A DNA stretch of 64,000 nt from Ravibacter sp964559125. GTDB lineage: Bacteria > Bacteroidota > Bacteroidia > Cytophagales > Spirosomataceae. Numbering within the stretch: position 1 is the stretch's first letter; each line of letters opens with the position of its first letter. The notes under the pieces are model-generated. The model was given only the letters and a program-made list of their open reading frames with translations. It did not search any database and was not told the origin of the DNA. The translations under genes and the position numbers were made by a program. This document shows positions 37,030-46,417 of the stretch, in pieces. The stretch spans positions 5,766 through 69,765 of the forward strand of contig CAZLGW010000031.1 in assembly GCA_964559125.1 (NCBI GenBank), written 5' to 3'.

Positions 37030-38466
37030 TCATAACACCTTAGTCACTTCTGAAATATAATTTCCGAAAGACAACAACCTGGCTTCATCGAAAGCCGCTC
37101 CCATAAGCTGAAACCCTATGGGAAGCCCCTGGCTGTCGAACCCGTTCGGCACCGAAAGAGCGGGCAATCCGGTTACATTTGCCTGGACCGTAAAAATATC
37201 GGCCAGGTACATCTGTAAAGGATCCTGTACTTTTTCACCTTTCTTAAATGCTGTAGTGGGAGCTACCGGCGAAACGATAAAATCATACTGACTCAGGACG
37301 TTTCCGGTTTCCTCCGATATCAATCTTCTAACGCGTTGCGCTTTGGTATAGTATGCGTCATAATAACTCGCGCTCAGAACAAATGTACCGAGCAATATAC
37401 GCCGCTTGACTTCCTTCCCGAAACCTTCCGATCTGCTTCTCTTGTACATGTCTTCCAGGTCGGCAGCCGCTGCCGCGCGATAGCCGTATCGTACACCGTC
37501 AAAACGGGAAAGATTGGAGCTTGCCTCGGCAGTGGTGAGGATATAGTAAGTAGGCAGCAGGTGCCGTGTCGAAGTAAACTCAACCGGCTCCACGGTATGC
37601 CCCAGTTCCTGAAGCTTCCGGAGAAGAGCCCATGTCTGCTCCCGCACCTCAGGCTGGACCGCATCCGATTCTACGCTTTCCCTGAGATAGGCGATCCGGG
37701 CTTTGCCCGACCAGGCAAGCGAGGAAAAATAAGACGGAACAGGCTGCGATGAAACAGTGCTGTCGACCTCATCCTGCCCGGCGATAATTTCCAGCAGCAA
37801 AGCGGCGTCTTCGACGCTCCTGGTTATAGGCCCGATACAATCGAACGACGATGCATATGCAATGAGTCCCCACCTCGAAACACGGCCATAAGTAGGCTTT
37901 AGTCCTACAACTCCGCAAAATGAAGCGGGCTGCCTTACCGATCCGCCTGTATCGCTGCCCAGGGAGGCATGGCAAAAACCTGCCTGAACGGCAACTGCAG
38001 ATCCTCCTGAAGAACCCCCGGGGACCCTGTCAGGCGCAGCGGCATTCGTCACAGGGCCGAAGTAGCTGTTCTCATTGGATGAGCCCATAGCAAACTCGTC
38101 ACAGTTCTGACGGCCTATGACGATCGCATCCTCATCCAGGATTCTTTGCACTACAGTAGCATTATACGGAGACCGGTAGCCGGTAAGGATCTTACTTCCT
38201 GCCTGCAGCCCGTACCCTTTGTGCGAAATTACATCCTTGATCCCGACTACCAGCCCGGCCAGCCGCCCGGCAGTACCCGATCTCAAACGGTCGTCGATCT
38301 GGCTGGCCCGTTCCAGCGCATCTTCCCGGTACACTTCAACAAAAGCATTGAGTTCAGGCCGGGCATCGATACGCGCAAGATAATGGGCCACGATAGACTC
38401 GCAGGTCAGACGCCCCTCCCTTAACTCTTCCTGAATATCCCGCAGTTTATCGAACGACTCAAGCAC
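37030..38466 (-). CDS. gatA: Asp-tRNA(Asn)/Glu-tRNA(Gln) amidotransferase subunit A
   Basis: A 478-residue amidase-signature enzyme. The catalytic triad is in place: K77 in VVGIKDVISHKG, S152 in the GGSSGGSA loop and S176 in SDTGGSVRQPASFCG. Glutamine recognition and C-terminal motifs GRVSRWGLIAYASSFD and PTTAFKKGEKVQDPLQMY match GatA rather than generic amidases. It supplies ammonia for tRNA-dependent Asn/Gln synthesis with GatB and GatC, neither of which is nearby. Initiation is at GTG (38466); no ATG fits. Confidence 0.95.
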   Translation of the reverse strand: MLESFDKLRDIQEELREGRLTCESIVAHYLARIDARPELNAFVEVYREDALERASQIDDRLRSGTAGRLAGLVVGIKDVISHKGYGLQAGSKILTGYRSPYNATVVQRILDEDAIVIGRQNCDEFAMGSSNENSYFGPVTNAAAPDRVPGGSSGGSAVAVQAGFCHASLGSDTGGSVRQPASFCGVVGLKPTYGRVSRWGLIAYASSFDCIGPITRSVEDAALLLEIIAGQDEVDSTVSSQPVPSYFSSLAWSGKARIAYLRESVESDAVQPEVREQTWALLRKLQELGHTVEPVEFTSTRHLLPTYYILTTAEASSNLSRFDGVRYGYRAAAAADLEDMYKRSRSEGFGKEVKRRILLGTFVLSASYYDAYYTKAQRVRRLISEETGNVLSQYDFIVSPVAPTTAFKKGEKVQDPLQMYLADIFTVQANVTGLPALSVPNGFDSQGLPIGFQLMGAAFDEARLLSFGNYISEVTKVL

Positions 38467-38524
38467 AGATTTTGAAGTTCTATTGTGGAGACCCTGAAAT
38501 TTCGAGGTCCCCTATGTCTTTATA

Positions 38525-38563
38525 AAGAAAACAAGAGCCGTTCTGCGTTTAAAGCAAAACAGC
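38525..38563 (-). terminator. Possible terminator between tatA and gatA
   Basis: On the minus strand GCTGTTTTGC (38554-38563) pairs with GCAGAACGGC (38537-38546), 10 bp with two G-T pairs, and is followed by TCTTGTTTTC. It lies between the tatA stop and the gatA start. Moderate strength at best. Confidence 0.4.
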
Positions 38564-38601
38564 CCCTATATTATAAGTTACAATAATAATACCCGAAAAG
38601 G

Positions 38602-38811
38602 CTATTTCTGGGTATCCTCGACATCCATGCTTTTTTCGATGCTGTCTTTTACATCTTTCGTAGCATTCTTAAACTCTTTTATTCCCTGGCCTAGTCCACG
38701 CATTAATTCAGGAATTTTCTTCGCACCGAACAAAAGCAGAAGCGCCAATCCGATCAAAAGCATTTCCTGACCGCCCAATCCCATAAAAGCCAATACTGCA
38801 GCTGATTCCAT
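38602..38811 (-). CDS. tatA: Sec-independent protein translocase TatA/E
   Basis: A 69-residue protein with one N-terminal membrane helix (LGGQEMLLIGLALLLLFG), the hinge motif FGAKKIPEL, and an amphipathic then acidic C-terminal helix (GLGQGIKEFKNATKDVKDSI). TatA forms the protein-conducting patch for folded Tat substrates; a likely Tat substrate (SRRSFIK leader) is encoded at 50642-51982. tatB/tatC are not in the window. Confidence 0.93.
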   Translation of the reverse strand: MESAAVLAFMGLGGQEMLLIGLALLLLFGAKKIPELMRGLGQGIKEFKNATKDVKDSIEKSMDVEDTQK

Positions 38812-38883
38812 TTTATTTCAATTTACGTTTTTTAATCTTGTATAAAAGCAATTCTCTCTCGACGATATACCCTACCGGAAAAG

Positions 38884-38915
38884 CAAATTTAAAAAATATA
38901 TCTCAGAGAAACCAA
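38884..38915 (-). promoter_or_regulatory. Promoter of tatA
   Basis: On the minus strand TTG (38913-38915) and TAAATTTG (38884-38891) are 21 bases apart. The -7 box lies 72 bases before the tatA ATG. Confidence 0.55.
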
Positions 38916-38952
38916 CATATCCGTACCCATAAATTCCTGTGCGCGGCCGCGA

Positions 38953-39387
38953 TCAGTCTATCTTAATGGTCTTGGTTTTCTTTTCCCAGTCCGAGAACCT
39001 GCTCATTTCCTTTTCCAGGACATTGAACATCCAGACCACCAACGCAACGTCGTCGGCGATACCCAATATAGGCAAAACATCAGGGATCAGGTCCAGCGGA
39101 GAGATAAAATAGACTAGAACCCCTACTACCGTAGCCATACTTCTGGCAGCGACCTCGCGGTATTCGCCGGTAGCATAGGCTTTGATAAGACGGATCATCA
39201 GTTGCAGTTGATCTTTTACCTCCCTGACCCCGTCCGAAACACCCCTGCTTTCCATCTTGCTGATCCCTTGCTGAAGTACCACGAGCAGCAGCGCTTTGTT
39301 TTTAGTCAGCGAAGCTCCACGCCTCATTACCTTAGCAAAAAAAGTGGATTTTAATATTCTCTGAATAAGAGACTCTCCTGATGCCAT
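38953..39387 (-). CDS. YkvA-type DUF1232 membrane protein
   Basis: A 144-residue protein. The DUF1232 core is VVGVLVYFISPLDLIPDVLPILGIADDVALVVWM (seen in parts VYFISPLDLIPD and ILGIADDVAL), which is the family signature and forms one or two membrane helices near residues 90-120. A basic, helical N-terminus precedes it. The function of the family is unknown. It starts 48 bases downstream of the tail-specific protease stop on the same strand. Confidence 0.88.
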   Translation of the reverse strand: MASGESLIQRILKSTFFAKVMRRGASLTKNKALLLVVLQQGISKMESRGVSDGVREVKDQLQLMIRLIKAYATGEYREVAARSMATVVGVLVYFISPLDLIPDVLPILGIADDVALVVWMFNVLEKEMSRFSDWEKKTKTIKID

Positions 39388-39435
39388 TCTTTAATTTCCG
39401 GTTTTCTGATAGATACGATACTTCCTGTTGTTCTA

Positions 39436-41565
39436 CTATCTCCTCTTCTGTTTCGGCGACCGTTCAACCAGGCTGGGTTCTTTGGAAAAAGCGATCATAT
39501 CACTGACAATACGCCCGGTTTCCTGTAGGTAAACGTCGTTTTTCGAAACCTTAGTATCCTTGCCGGCCGAAACATCCTCCTCATCGTCGTCGTCCCCAAG
39601 CCCGTTGTCCACTGCCGCAACTACCGCTCTTTTCTTTTCGGCATCCTCTCTCTCCTTCTTACGGATCGCCTCGTTCAGTGAAACTGTTTTGGTTTCGCGC
39701 GCTTCTTTGAACAACGCCAGGTCGGCCACCAGTTTTTTGAGCGTCTCATCGGCAGTAAGCCTCTTTTTATGATTCTCACTGAGCCAGCCCAGGAGCTTCG
39801 CATTTACATAGCTTGTTTCTTCATACCTCGACGGGTTGATCTGATCCCAGGGTAAAGCGCTCGATTGCGATTTCTCCCTGAACTCGTCGGTAATATGGGC
39901 CGTCGGAAGCGCTATATCGGGGCTTACTCCCTCCAATTGCGTACTTGCGCCGTTTACCCTGTAAAACTTGGCGGTAGTCATCTTGACTTTCCCCAACGGT
40001 TCCCGGCTTTCCCTTTCATACTGGTTGAGGTCGATCAGTGTCTGGACCGTCCCTTTACCGAAAGTCTGCTCTCCTATCACCACTCCTCTTTTGTAATCCT
40101 GTATAGCGGCTGCAAAAATCTCGGAAGCCGAGGCGCTGAACCGGTTTACCATCACGCCGAGTGGCCCATCATAAGCTATAGACGGATCATTGTCAGACTG
40201 AACGTCGGTCTCGCCTCCGGTTTCCCGGATTTGTACCACAGGGCCGTTTTTGATAAAGAGCCCGGTCAGGGCCACAGCCTCGTACAAAGACCCTCCGCCA
40301 TTGTTCCGCAAATCGATGATCAGCCCTTCAATTCCCTCGGCCTTAAGCTCACGAATAAGGTTCTGCACATCTGCGGTAGTGCTGGCAAACCCTTTTTCGC
40401 GCCTTTGCACGCCTTCAAAATCCCTGTAAAACTGCGGGATGCTGATCACGCCCAGTTTATGTTCCTTCCCTTCTCCGGGCACGGTAATGATCTCTTTTTT
40501 AGCTCTTCCCTCCACCAGGTTGATCTTTTCGCGCACAAGCCTGTATTCTTTGGGAGGTGTGTTGGGAAGCGCATCGGCGGGAAGTATCTGCAGCCGTACC
40601 ACTGTACCTTTCGGCCCCTTGATCAGCTTGACCGCATCGTCCACAAACCAGCCTACTATATCGACCATATTACCGTTTTCTCCCTGCGCCACACCGATAA
40701 TACGGTCTTCCTTCTTGAAAAATTTGCTTTTAAACGCCGGGCCTCCCGGGATGATATCTACTATCTTGATATAATCCCCGTCTTCCCGGAGCTGCGCACC
40801 GATCCCTTCGAGCGACTGGCTCATATCCTGGTTAAAGCGGTCGGCCGCAACGGGCGACATGTAGCCCGTATGAGGATCTATCGATTCCGCATAAGAGTTA
40901 AAATAGGTCTGGAAAGCCTGTTCGGTTTTAATCCGCCCCAGGTTCCTGGCCCGGTTCCTATACCGCTGCTTCAAAACCGTGATCGCAGCAGTATCGGCCT
41001 TACCGGAAAGCTTGAGGTCCAGCGCTTCGCTTTTGATATACTTAAACCAGAGCTCATCGAGCTCAGTCCGGTTAGCTGCCCACGACAGCTTTTCCCGGTC
41101 TATCTCCAGTGTTTCTTTCCCGGAAAAATCCTGTAGCTTCGGGTCTTCCAGTATTTTATTGATATACTCGTTACGTTCAAGCCACCGCTTGCGGTAAAGA
41201 TTGAATATTTCGTAGGGAATATCGAGCTCTCCCCGCTTGAGAAAATCATCGAATGAATAGCGGTACTTCTCAAACTTTTCTACATCCTCCTTTACCAGGT
41301 ACAGCTTCCCCGGATCGATATCTTTAAGATACTTATCCAGGATGACCGACGACAGCGAATCATCCAGCTTTTCCTTCCGGTAGTGGAAGTTGGTGAGCAG
41401 TCTCAGTGCCGTCGACTGAGCCCTGTACTGAACTTCTGTCGGCTTCAGATCCTCGACCACTCCGTTGAACGGTCCGGTATCTGCCGGGTGTTCGGTAAAT
41501 CCCTTATCGGGGATGTTGCCGCCCACAAAAATTACCGGGATCAGCGTAATCAGGTATTTTCTCAT
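39436..41565 (-). CDS. prc: Carboxy-terminal processing (tail-specific) protease, S41 family
   Basis: A 709-residue periplasmic protease with an N-terminal signal (MRKYLITLIPVIFVGG). An all-helical N-terminal domain (TSP_NTD type, about 40-230) is followed by a PDZ domain (GIGAQLREDGDYIKIVDIIP, GGPAFKS), then the S41 catalytic region: LIIDLRNNGGGSLYEAV, NRFSASASEIFAAAIQDY with the catalytic serine, and GEQTFGKGTVQTL with the lysine. The C-terminal DUF3340-type helical part follows. It removes C-terminal tails and degrades misfolded periplasmic proteins. The FKBP gene upstream is 9 bases away, so the two are co-transcribed. Confidence 0.95.
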   Translation of the reverse strand: MRKYLITLIPVIFVGGNIPDKGFTEHPADTGPFNGVVEDLKPTEVQYRAQSTALRLLTNFHYRKEKLDDSLSSVILDKYLKDIDPGKLYLVKEDVEKFEKYRYSFDDFLKRGELDIPYEIFNLYRKRWLERNEYINKILEDPKLQDFSGKETLEIDREKLSWAANRTELDELWFKYIKSEALDLKLSGKADTAAITVLKQRYRNRARNLGRIKTEQAFQTYFNSYAESIDPHTGYMSPVAADRFNQDMSQSLEGIGAQLREDGDYIKIVDIIPGGPAFKSKFFKKEDRIIGVAQGENGNMVDIVGWFVDDAVKLIKGPKGTVVRLQILPADALPNTPPKEYRLVREKINLVEGRAKKEIITVPGEGKEHKLGVISIPQFYRDFEGVQRREKGFASTTADVQNLIRELKAEGIEGLIIDLRNNGGGSLYEAVALTGLFIKNGPVVQIRETGGETDVQSDNDPSIAYDGPLGVMVNRFSASASEIFAAAIQDYKRGVVIGEQTFGKGTVQTLIDLNQYERESREPLGKVKMTTAKFYRVNGASTQLEGVSPDIALPTAHITDEFREKSQSSALPWDQINPSRYEETSYVNAKLLGWLSENHKKRLTADETLKKLVADLALFKEARETKTVSLNEAIRKKEREDAEKKRAVVAAVDNGLGDDDDEEDVSAGKDTKVSKNDVYLQETGRIVSDMIAFSKEPSLVERSPKQKRR

Positions 41566-41574
41566 TATTCAGTG

Positions 41575-42291
41575 CTATTTCAAAATTTCCAGAAGTTCCA
41601 CCTCAAAAACCAGTGCAGATTTGGGCCCAATACTGGGGCCGGCTCCGCGGTCACCGTAGGCAAGCTGGTAGGGAAGAAATATCTTCCACTTCGATCCGAC
41701 GGGCATCAGCTGTAAGGCTTCGGTCCAGCCGGCGATAACCCCGTTGACCGAAAGATCGATAGGCTCTCCGCGTTCCACTGAACTATCGAACACGAAACCG
41801 TCGGTTAACGTTCCATGATAATGGACTTTTACCCGGTCATTCACAGTGGGTTTCGGTCCTTCTCCTGTCTTCAGTATCTCGTATTGAAGCCCGCTCTGGG
41901 TCGTGACCACTCCCTCTCTTTTTTTATTATCGGCAAGGAAATTTTCCCCTGCAATCCGGTTAGGCTCGGCTTTGGCAGCTTCTACGGCACGCAGCGAATC
42001 TTCCTTCCTTCCGAAATAGGCCATCAGGTATTGGTTGGCCTCCTCCTGCGTAAAAACTGTCTCTTTACCCGAAAGCGCATCCTGGATCGCTTCCTGGAGT
42101 ACTTTGGTATTGATTTCGGCCAGTCCCTGCATCTTCAGGCTGCCCGCTATGCTGAGTCCGATACCATAGGCCACCGTATCCAGCTCGGTTTTCAGCTGAG
42201 CTTTCTGGCCCTGAGCGACGGAAACAAACGGGTTGGACAATAAAGACAGACAAAGGACGGGTAAAGTTACAATTTTCAGGAAATTCAACAT
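41575..42291 (-). CDS. Periplasmic FKBP-type peptidyl-prolyl isomerase
   Basis: A 238-residue protein with a signal peptide (cut near VSVAQG). Residues about 25-110 are the FKBP_N dimerisation domain (DTVAYGIGLSIAGSLKMQG). The catalytic FKBP domain has VKVHYHGTLTDGFVFDSS, GVIAGWTEALQLMPVGSKW, PYQLAYGDRGAG and ALVFEVELLEI, as in FkpA/Mip proteins. It assists folding of envelope proteins, which suits its pairing with the tail-specific protease (gap 9 bases). An earlier in-frame ATG (42324) exists, but the signal peptide fits the start at 42291 better. Confidence 0.93.
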   Translation of the reverse strand: MLNFLKIVTLPVLCLSLLSNPFVSVAQGQKAQLKTELDTVAYGIGLSIAGSLKMQGLAEINTKVLQEAIQDALSGKETVFTQEEANQYLMAYFGRKEDSLRAVEAAKAEPNRIAGENFLADNKKREGVVTTQSGLQYEILKTGEGPKPTVNDRVKVHYHGTLTDGFVFDSSVERGEPIDLSVNGVIAGWTEALQLMPVGSKWKIFLPYQLAYGDRGAGPSIGPKSALVFEVELLEILK

Positions 42292-42525
42292 CTTGGGTGT
42301 TTTACGTTTAAATTTAAGCAGCATACAATGACTGGGATGATAAATATGCTACCAAAAAAACGGAATCAAATACAAAAAAGCGCACTACTCAATATATTTT
42401 TTTTCACACCCCCTTTTGTTCCCCCTTCGCCTTTTACCGGGTCCTGCCGGCGATCTTATAAAAGTGCAACATTTCAAGCTATATATATTTTAGCCAAATA
42501 GCTCCGGAATATTAAATTAAACTCC

Positions 42526-42533
42526 TACATTTG
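42526..42533 (+). promoter_or_regulatory. -7 box TACATTTG in front of atpA
   Basis: TACATTTG fits TAnnTTTG and lies 53 bases before the atpA ATG. The -33 region shows no clear TTG. The 295-base region between the FKBP and atpA starts is otherwise AT-rich and empty of genes. Confidence 0.55.
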
Positions 42534-42586
42534 CGGTCTGAAACTGAAAAATTTTCCGTTATACCCAAAATAATTCAAATAAATCT

Positions 42587-44167
42587 ATGGTATCTGTAAG
42601 ACCTGACGAAGTTTCGGCGATTCTGCGTGAGCAGCTTTCCGGCTCCAAATCGGAGGCCGAACTCGAAGAAGTAGGTACAGTGCTCCAGATAGGAGATGGT
42701 GTTGCTCGTATTTATGGGCTTTCAAAGGTACAGGCAGGAGAGTTGTTGTCGTTTGACAACGGCCTTAAAGCGCTCGCACTGAACCTGGAAGAGGATAATG
42801 TGGGTGCCGTACTATTGGGAGACTCCAGCGAGATCAAAGAAGGCGACACCGTCAAGAGAACTAATGAGATCGCGTCTGTAAAAGTAGGGGAAGGTATCAT
42901 CGGGCGTGTGGTCAATACGCTTGCCGAACCTATTGACGGAAATGGCCCGCTCGAGGGAGAACTTTTTGAAATGCCTATCGAACGCAAAGCGCCAGGGGTT
43001 ATTTTCCGCCAACCGGTAACCGAACCGCTCCAAACCGGAATCAAGGCTATAGACGCCATGATTCCTATAGGCCGCGGCCAGCGCGAATTGATCATCGGTG
43101 ACCGTCAGACAGGTAAAACTGCTGTCGCTATCGACACCATCATCAACCAGAGAGAATTCTATGACCGGGGAGAACCGGTTTATTGTATATATGTGGCGTG
43201 TGGCCAGAAAGCATCAACTATCAAAGCAGTCGAGGCCAACCTCCGTCGTTACGGGGCAATGGACTATACCGTGATCGTGGCTGCTGCTGCATCCGATCCT
43301 TCACCTATGCAGTTCTACGCACCGTTTACCGGCGCCGCTATCGGTGAATACTTCCGTGATACAGGACGTCCTGCGCTGGTTATTTACGATGACTTGTCGA
43401 AACAGGCCGTATCCTACCGTGAGGTATCACTCCTGCTGCGCCGTCCTCCGGGCCGCGAAGCTTATCCCGGCGACGTATTCTACCTTCACAGCCGCCTGCT
43501 GGAGCGGGCTGCTAAGATCGTAAGCGACGACAGCATCGCCCGGAATATGAACGACCTCCCTCCTTCCCTGGAAGGTAAAGTAAAAGGCGGCGGTTCTCTC
43601 ACCGCACTGCCGATCATCGAGACACAGGCCGGAGACGTTTCCGCCTATATCCCGACCAACGTAATCTCTATTACCGACGGGCAGATCTTCCTTGAATCGA
43701 ATCTTTTCAACTCAGGTATACGTCCTGCGATCAACGTGGGTATATCCGTATCCCGCGTGGGGGGTAACGCCCAGATCAAGTCGATGAAGAAAGTAGCCGG
43801 TACACTGAAAGGCGACCAGGCTGTTTTCCGCGAGCTGGAGGCTTTTGCCAAGTTCGGTTCCGATCTTGATGCCGCTACAAAACTCGCTATCGACCGTGGC
43901 CGCCGCAACCTTGAGGTGCTCAAGCAGGGACAGTTTGCGCCTGTTGCAGTAGAGGAGCAGATCGCTGTTATCTACGCATCTACCAAAGGATTGCTGGATG
44001 CCGTACCCGTAGAAAAAGTACGTGAATTCGAAAAAGAATACCTGCAGTTGCTGAAAGCTCAGCATGCAGATACGCTCAATGCTCTGAGAACCGGCAAGTA
44101 TGAAGATGCGCTCACAGCCGTACTCGAAAAAGTAGCGAAAGAACTCACAGTTAAATACAAATCATAA
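42587..44167 (+). CDS. atpA: F1 ATP synthase alpha subunit
   Basis: A 526-residue protein with the full alpha-subunit pattern: beta-barrel N-terminus (GTVLQIGDGVARIYGLSKVQ), P-loop GDRQTGKTAVAIDT, PGREAYPGDVFYLHSRLLER, and the ATP-synthase alpha/beta signature PAINVGISVSRVGG. It forms the non-catalytic nucleotide sites of the F1 hexamer. atpG follows after 74 bases. Unusually, no atpH/atpF lies upstream: the preceding gene is divergent and a promoter box sits directly in front. Confidence 0.98.
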   Translation: MVSVRPDEVSAILREQLSGSKSEAELEEVGTVLQIGDGVARIYGLSKVQAGELLSFDNGLKALALNLEEDNVGAVLLGDSSEIKEGDTVKRTNEIASVKVGEGIIGRVVNTLAEPIDGNGPLEGELFEMPIERKAPGVIFRQPVTEPLQTGIKAIDAMIPIGRGQRELIIGDRQTGKTAVAIDTIINQREFYDRGEPVYCIYVACGQKASTIKAVEANLRRYGAMDYTVIVAAAASDPSPMQFYAPFTGAAIGEYFRDTGRPALVIYDDLSKQAVSYREVSLLLRRPPGREAYPGDVFYLHSRLLERAAKIVSDDSIARNMNDLPPSLEGKVKGGGSLTALPIIETQAGDVSAYIPTNVISITDGQIFLESNLFNSGIRPAINVGISVSRVGGNAQIKSMKKVAGTLKGDQAVFRELEAFAKFGSDLDAATKLAIDRGRRNLEVLKQGQFAPVAVEEQIAVIYASTKGLLDAVPVEKVREFEKEYLQLLKAQHADTLNALRTGKYEDALTAVLEKVAKELTVKYKS

Positions 44168-44241
44168 TCACCGGAGCAGGGTTGCCTGGAGAGAGCTGAT
44201 TTCCAGGCAATCTCTTTCCTTATATCATATCACTTAAAACG

Positions 44242-45129
44242 ATGGCTTCCTTAAAAGAAGTTCGTGACAGGATCGGCTCTGTGAACTCGACACAGCAGAT
44301 CACCAAAGCGATGAAAATGGTGGCTGCCGCCAAGCTACGCCGTGCGCAGGACAGCATCATCCAGATACGCCCGTACGCACGCAAGCTTAACGAGATGATG
44401 TCGACCGTTTCCGAAGGTGCGGACAGTCTGGAAGAAAGCCCCTACAGCAAGGTTCGTCCTGTCGAAAGAGTACTCCTTGTAGTGGTGACTTCCGACCGGG
44501 GCCTTTGCGGAGCTTTTAACAGCAACGTCATTAAAGCTGCCGTCAGCCGGGTAGAGGCGCGTTACACCAAACAGGCTCTTCTCAAAAACGTAGATGTGCT
44601 GGCTATCGGGAAAAAAGGAGGCGAGGGAATGAGCCGGAGGGGCTTCAATACCATCACTCAGTTTTCCGACCTCTTCACCAGGCTCGACTTTGTCAATGCA
44701 AAGGAGGCTGCCGAGTATATCATGGATGCTTTCGCGAAAGGCTCCTACGATGTCGTTGAGTTGGTGTATAACGAATTTAAAAACGTTGCTACCCAGATTG
44801 TACGGGCCGAGCAGTTCCTGCCGATCCAGGCATCTCTCGACTCCGGAGCTGTCAAAACGGGAAGTGTAACCAATTACCTGTTCGAACCCTCTGAGGACAA
44901 GATTCTGAACGAGCTCGTGCCCAAAGCGCTTAAGGTCCAGCTTTACAGGGCCATCCTGGAATCCAACGCTTCAGAACACGGCGCACGTATGACCGCCATG
45001 GACAAAGCGACTGAAAATGCCCAGGAAATGCTGAAAGAGCTCCGGTTGGTCTATAACCGTACGCGCCAGGCAGCAATCACAAAAGAAATCCTCGAAATTG
45101 TCGGCGGAGCGGAGGCGCTTGCCGGTTAA
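44242..45129 (+). CDS. atpG: F1 ATP synthase gamma subunit
   Basis: A 295-residue rotor-stalk protein. It begins with SLKEVRDRIGSVNSTQQITK and KMVAAAKLRRAQ and ends with RMTAMDKATENAQEMLKEL and YNRTRQAAITKEILEIVGGA, the two coiled-coil helices and gamma signature. VTSDRGLCGAFNSN is the conserved globular motif. It is the second gene of an atpA-atpG pair and is followed by a strong terminator. Confidence 0.97.
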   Translation: MASLKEVRDRIGSVNSTQQITKAMKMVAAAKLRRAQDSIIQIRPYARKLNEMMSTVSEGADSLEESPYSKVRPVERVLLVVVTSDRGLCGAFNSNVIKAAVSRVEARYTKQALLKNVDVLAIGKKGGEGMSRRGFNTITQFSDLFTRLDFVNAKEAAEYIMDAFAKGSYDVVELVYNEFKNVATQIVRAEQFLPIQASLDSGAVKTGSVTNYLFEPSEDKILNELVPKALKVQLYRAILESNASEHGARMTAMDKATENAQEMLKELRLVYNRTRQAAITKEILEIVGGAEALAG

Positions 45130-45167
45130 TAAGATATACCACAGCCGGAATCGGCTTCAGTACTCAG

Positions 45168-45200
45168 GAATGGCTCTTTCATGGAGCCATTCTTTTTTTT
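45168..45200 (+). terminator. Terminator of atpA-atpG
   Basis: GAATGGCTC (45168-45176) pairs with GAGCCATTC (45184-45192) around a 7-base loop, followed by eight T. Confidence 0.92.
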
Positions 45201-45333
45201 AACCTCTCTATATCGCTCAAAAAAAGCCACTTAGCTTTACTTTATCCGATAGTTTTCCTACTATTGACAGATTTTAATACGTATATGGCCTTATCATATA
45301 CGCAACCCTACCATTGTTAACCTTTCTTAAGTT

Positions 45334-46326
45334 ATGAAAACGTTGAAAAAAGTCGCCGGCTGGCTCGTGCTGGCATTATTGCTCGTCGTCCCCTCAGCTG
45401 CTGCGTATGTGTACTTCTTCCTGCCCGATGTAGGTCCGGCTCCCGAACTGAAAGTAGAAATAACCCCCGAACGTGTCAGGCACGGAGAATACCTGGCCAA
45501 TCATGTAGTGGTATGTATGGACTGCCATAGCAAACGGGATTTCAGCAAATTTTCCGGGCCGATACTGGAAGGTACGTTAGGCCAGGGGGGAGAAAAGTTC
45601 AGCGAAGAGCTTGGGTTTCCGGGTAATTTTTTTTCCAGGAATATCACACCACATACGCTTTCGGAATGGAGTGACGGGGAAATATACCGCGCCATCACAA
45701 CGGGTGTATCGAAAAGCGGCCGGGCCATCTTCCCGGTTATGCCCTACCAGCATTATGGAATGTTGGATCCGGAAGACGTGAAAGACATTATTGCCTACCT
45801 GAGAACCATTCCTCCGATCGATCATGCCGTCCCTGGGTCGGAACCCAAATTCCCTTTCAACTTCATCGTTAACACGATCCCTCAGAAAGTAGCCGCACCC
45901 GGGAAAAAACCGGCGGCTTCCGACCGGGTAGCTTACGGGAAATATCTCGCGCATACAGCAGGCTGCATCGAATGCCATACGCCTCCCGACGATAAAGGAC
46001 AAAAACTGCCGGGAATGGAGTTTGCAGGCGGATGGGAAATGAGCCTCGGAAACGGTTATGTCGTTACGACAGCCAATATCACTCCCGACCAGGAAACCGG
46101 CATCGGGAAATGGACGGAAGCCGACTTTATCGGAAGATTCAAAGCTTACTCAGACAGCGGGTATGTACTTCCCACAGTCCAGGCAGGCGAGTTCCAGACC
46201 ATCATGCCATGGGCCATGTATTCAGGTATGGAAACCGACGACCTGGCTGCCATCTATGCGTATCTCCGTACAGTGGAACCCATAAAGAATACAATCGTCA
46301 AATTCAGGGAGCAAACCGCGAAATAG
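45334..46326 (+). CDS. Membrane-anchored dihaem cytochrome c
   Basis: A 330-residue protein with an uncleaved-looking N-terminal membrane segment (WLVLALLLVVPSAAAYVYFF). Two class-I cytochrome c domains follow, each with a CxxCH haem site: C61-MDC-H65 and C211-IEC-H215. Likely axial methionines are in IFPVMPYQHYG and TIMPWAMYSG. This layout resembles the cytochrome c subunits that take electrons from membrane alcohol or aldehyde dehydrogenases. No dehydrogenase gene is adjacent, so its donor is unknown. Confidence 0.9.
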   Translation: MKTLKKVAGWLVLALLLVVPSAAAYVYFFLPDVGPAPELKVEITPERVRHGEYLANHVVVCMDCHSKRDFSKFSGPILEGTLGQGGEKFSEELGFPGNFFSRNITPHTLSEWSDGEIYRAITTGVSKSGRAIFPVMPYQHYGMLDPEDVKDIIAYLRTIPPIDHAVPGSEPKFPFNFIVNTIPQKVAAPGKKPAASDRVAYGKYLAHTAGCIECHTPPDDKGQKLPGMEFAGGWEMSLGNGYVVTTANITPDQETGIGKWTEADFIGRFKAYSDSGYVLPTVQAGEFQTIMPWAMYSGMETDDLAAIYAYLRTVEPIKNTIVKFREQTAK

Positions 46327-46390
46327 GTAATAATTTCATCCGGTGGCGCAGTATATCCGGTCAGGAGCTATCTCCTGACCCATAATTTCC

Positions 46391-46398
46391 TATTTTTG
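46391..46398 (+). promoter_or_regulatory. -7 box TATTTTTG for the GHMP kinase gene
   Basis: TATTTTTG fits TAnnTTTG and lies 19 bases before the TTG start at 46418. Confidence 0.5.
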
Positions 46399-46417
46399 CG
46401 AAAAACATATTCCGGTT

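Noticed and set aside
39865..41136. Plus-strand open frame of 423 codons opposite the tail-specific protease gene
   Set aside because: A shadow frame: the sense strand encodes all S41 and PDZ motifs.
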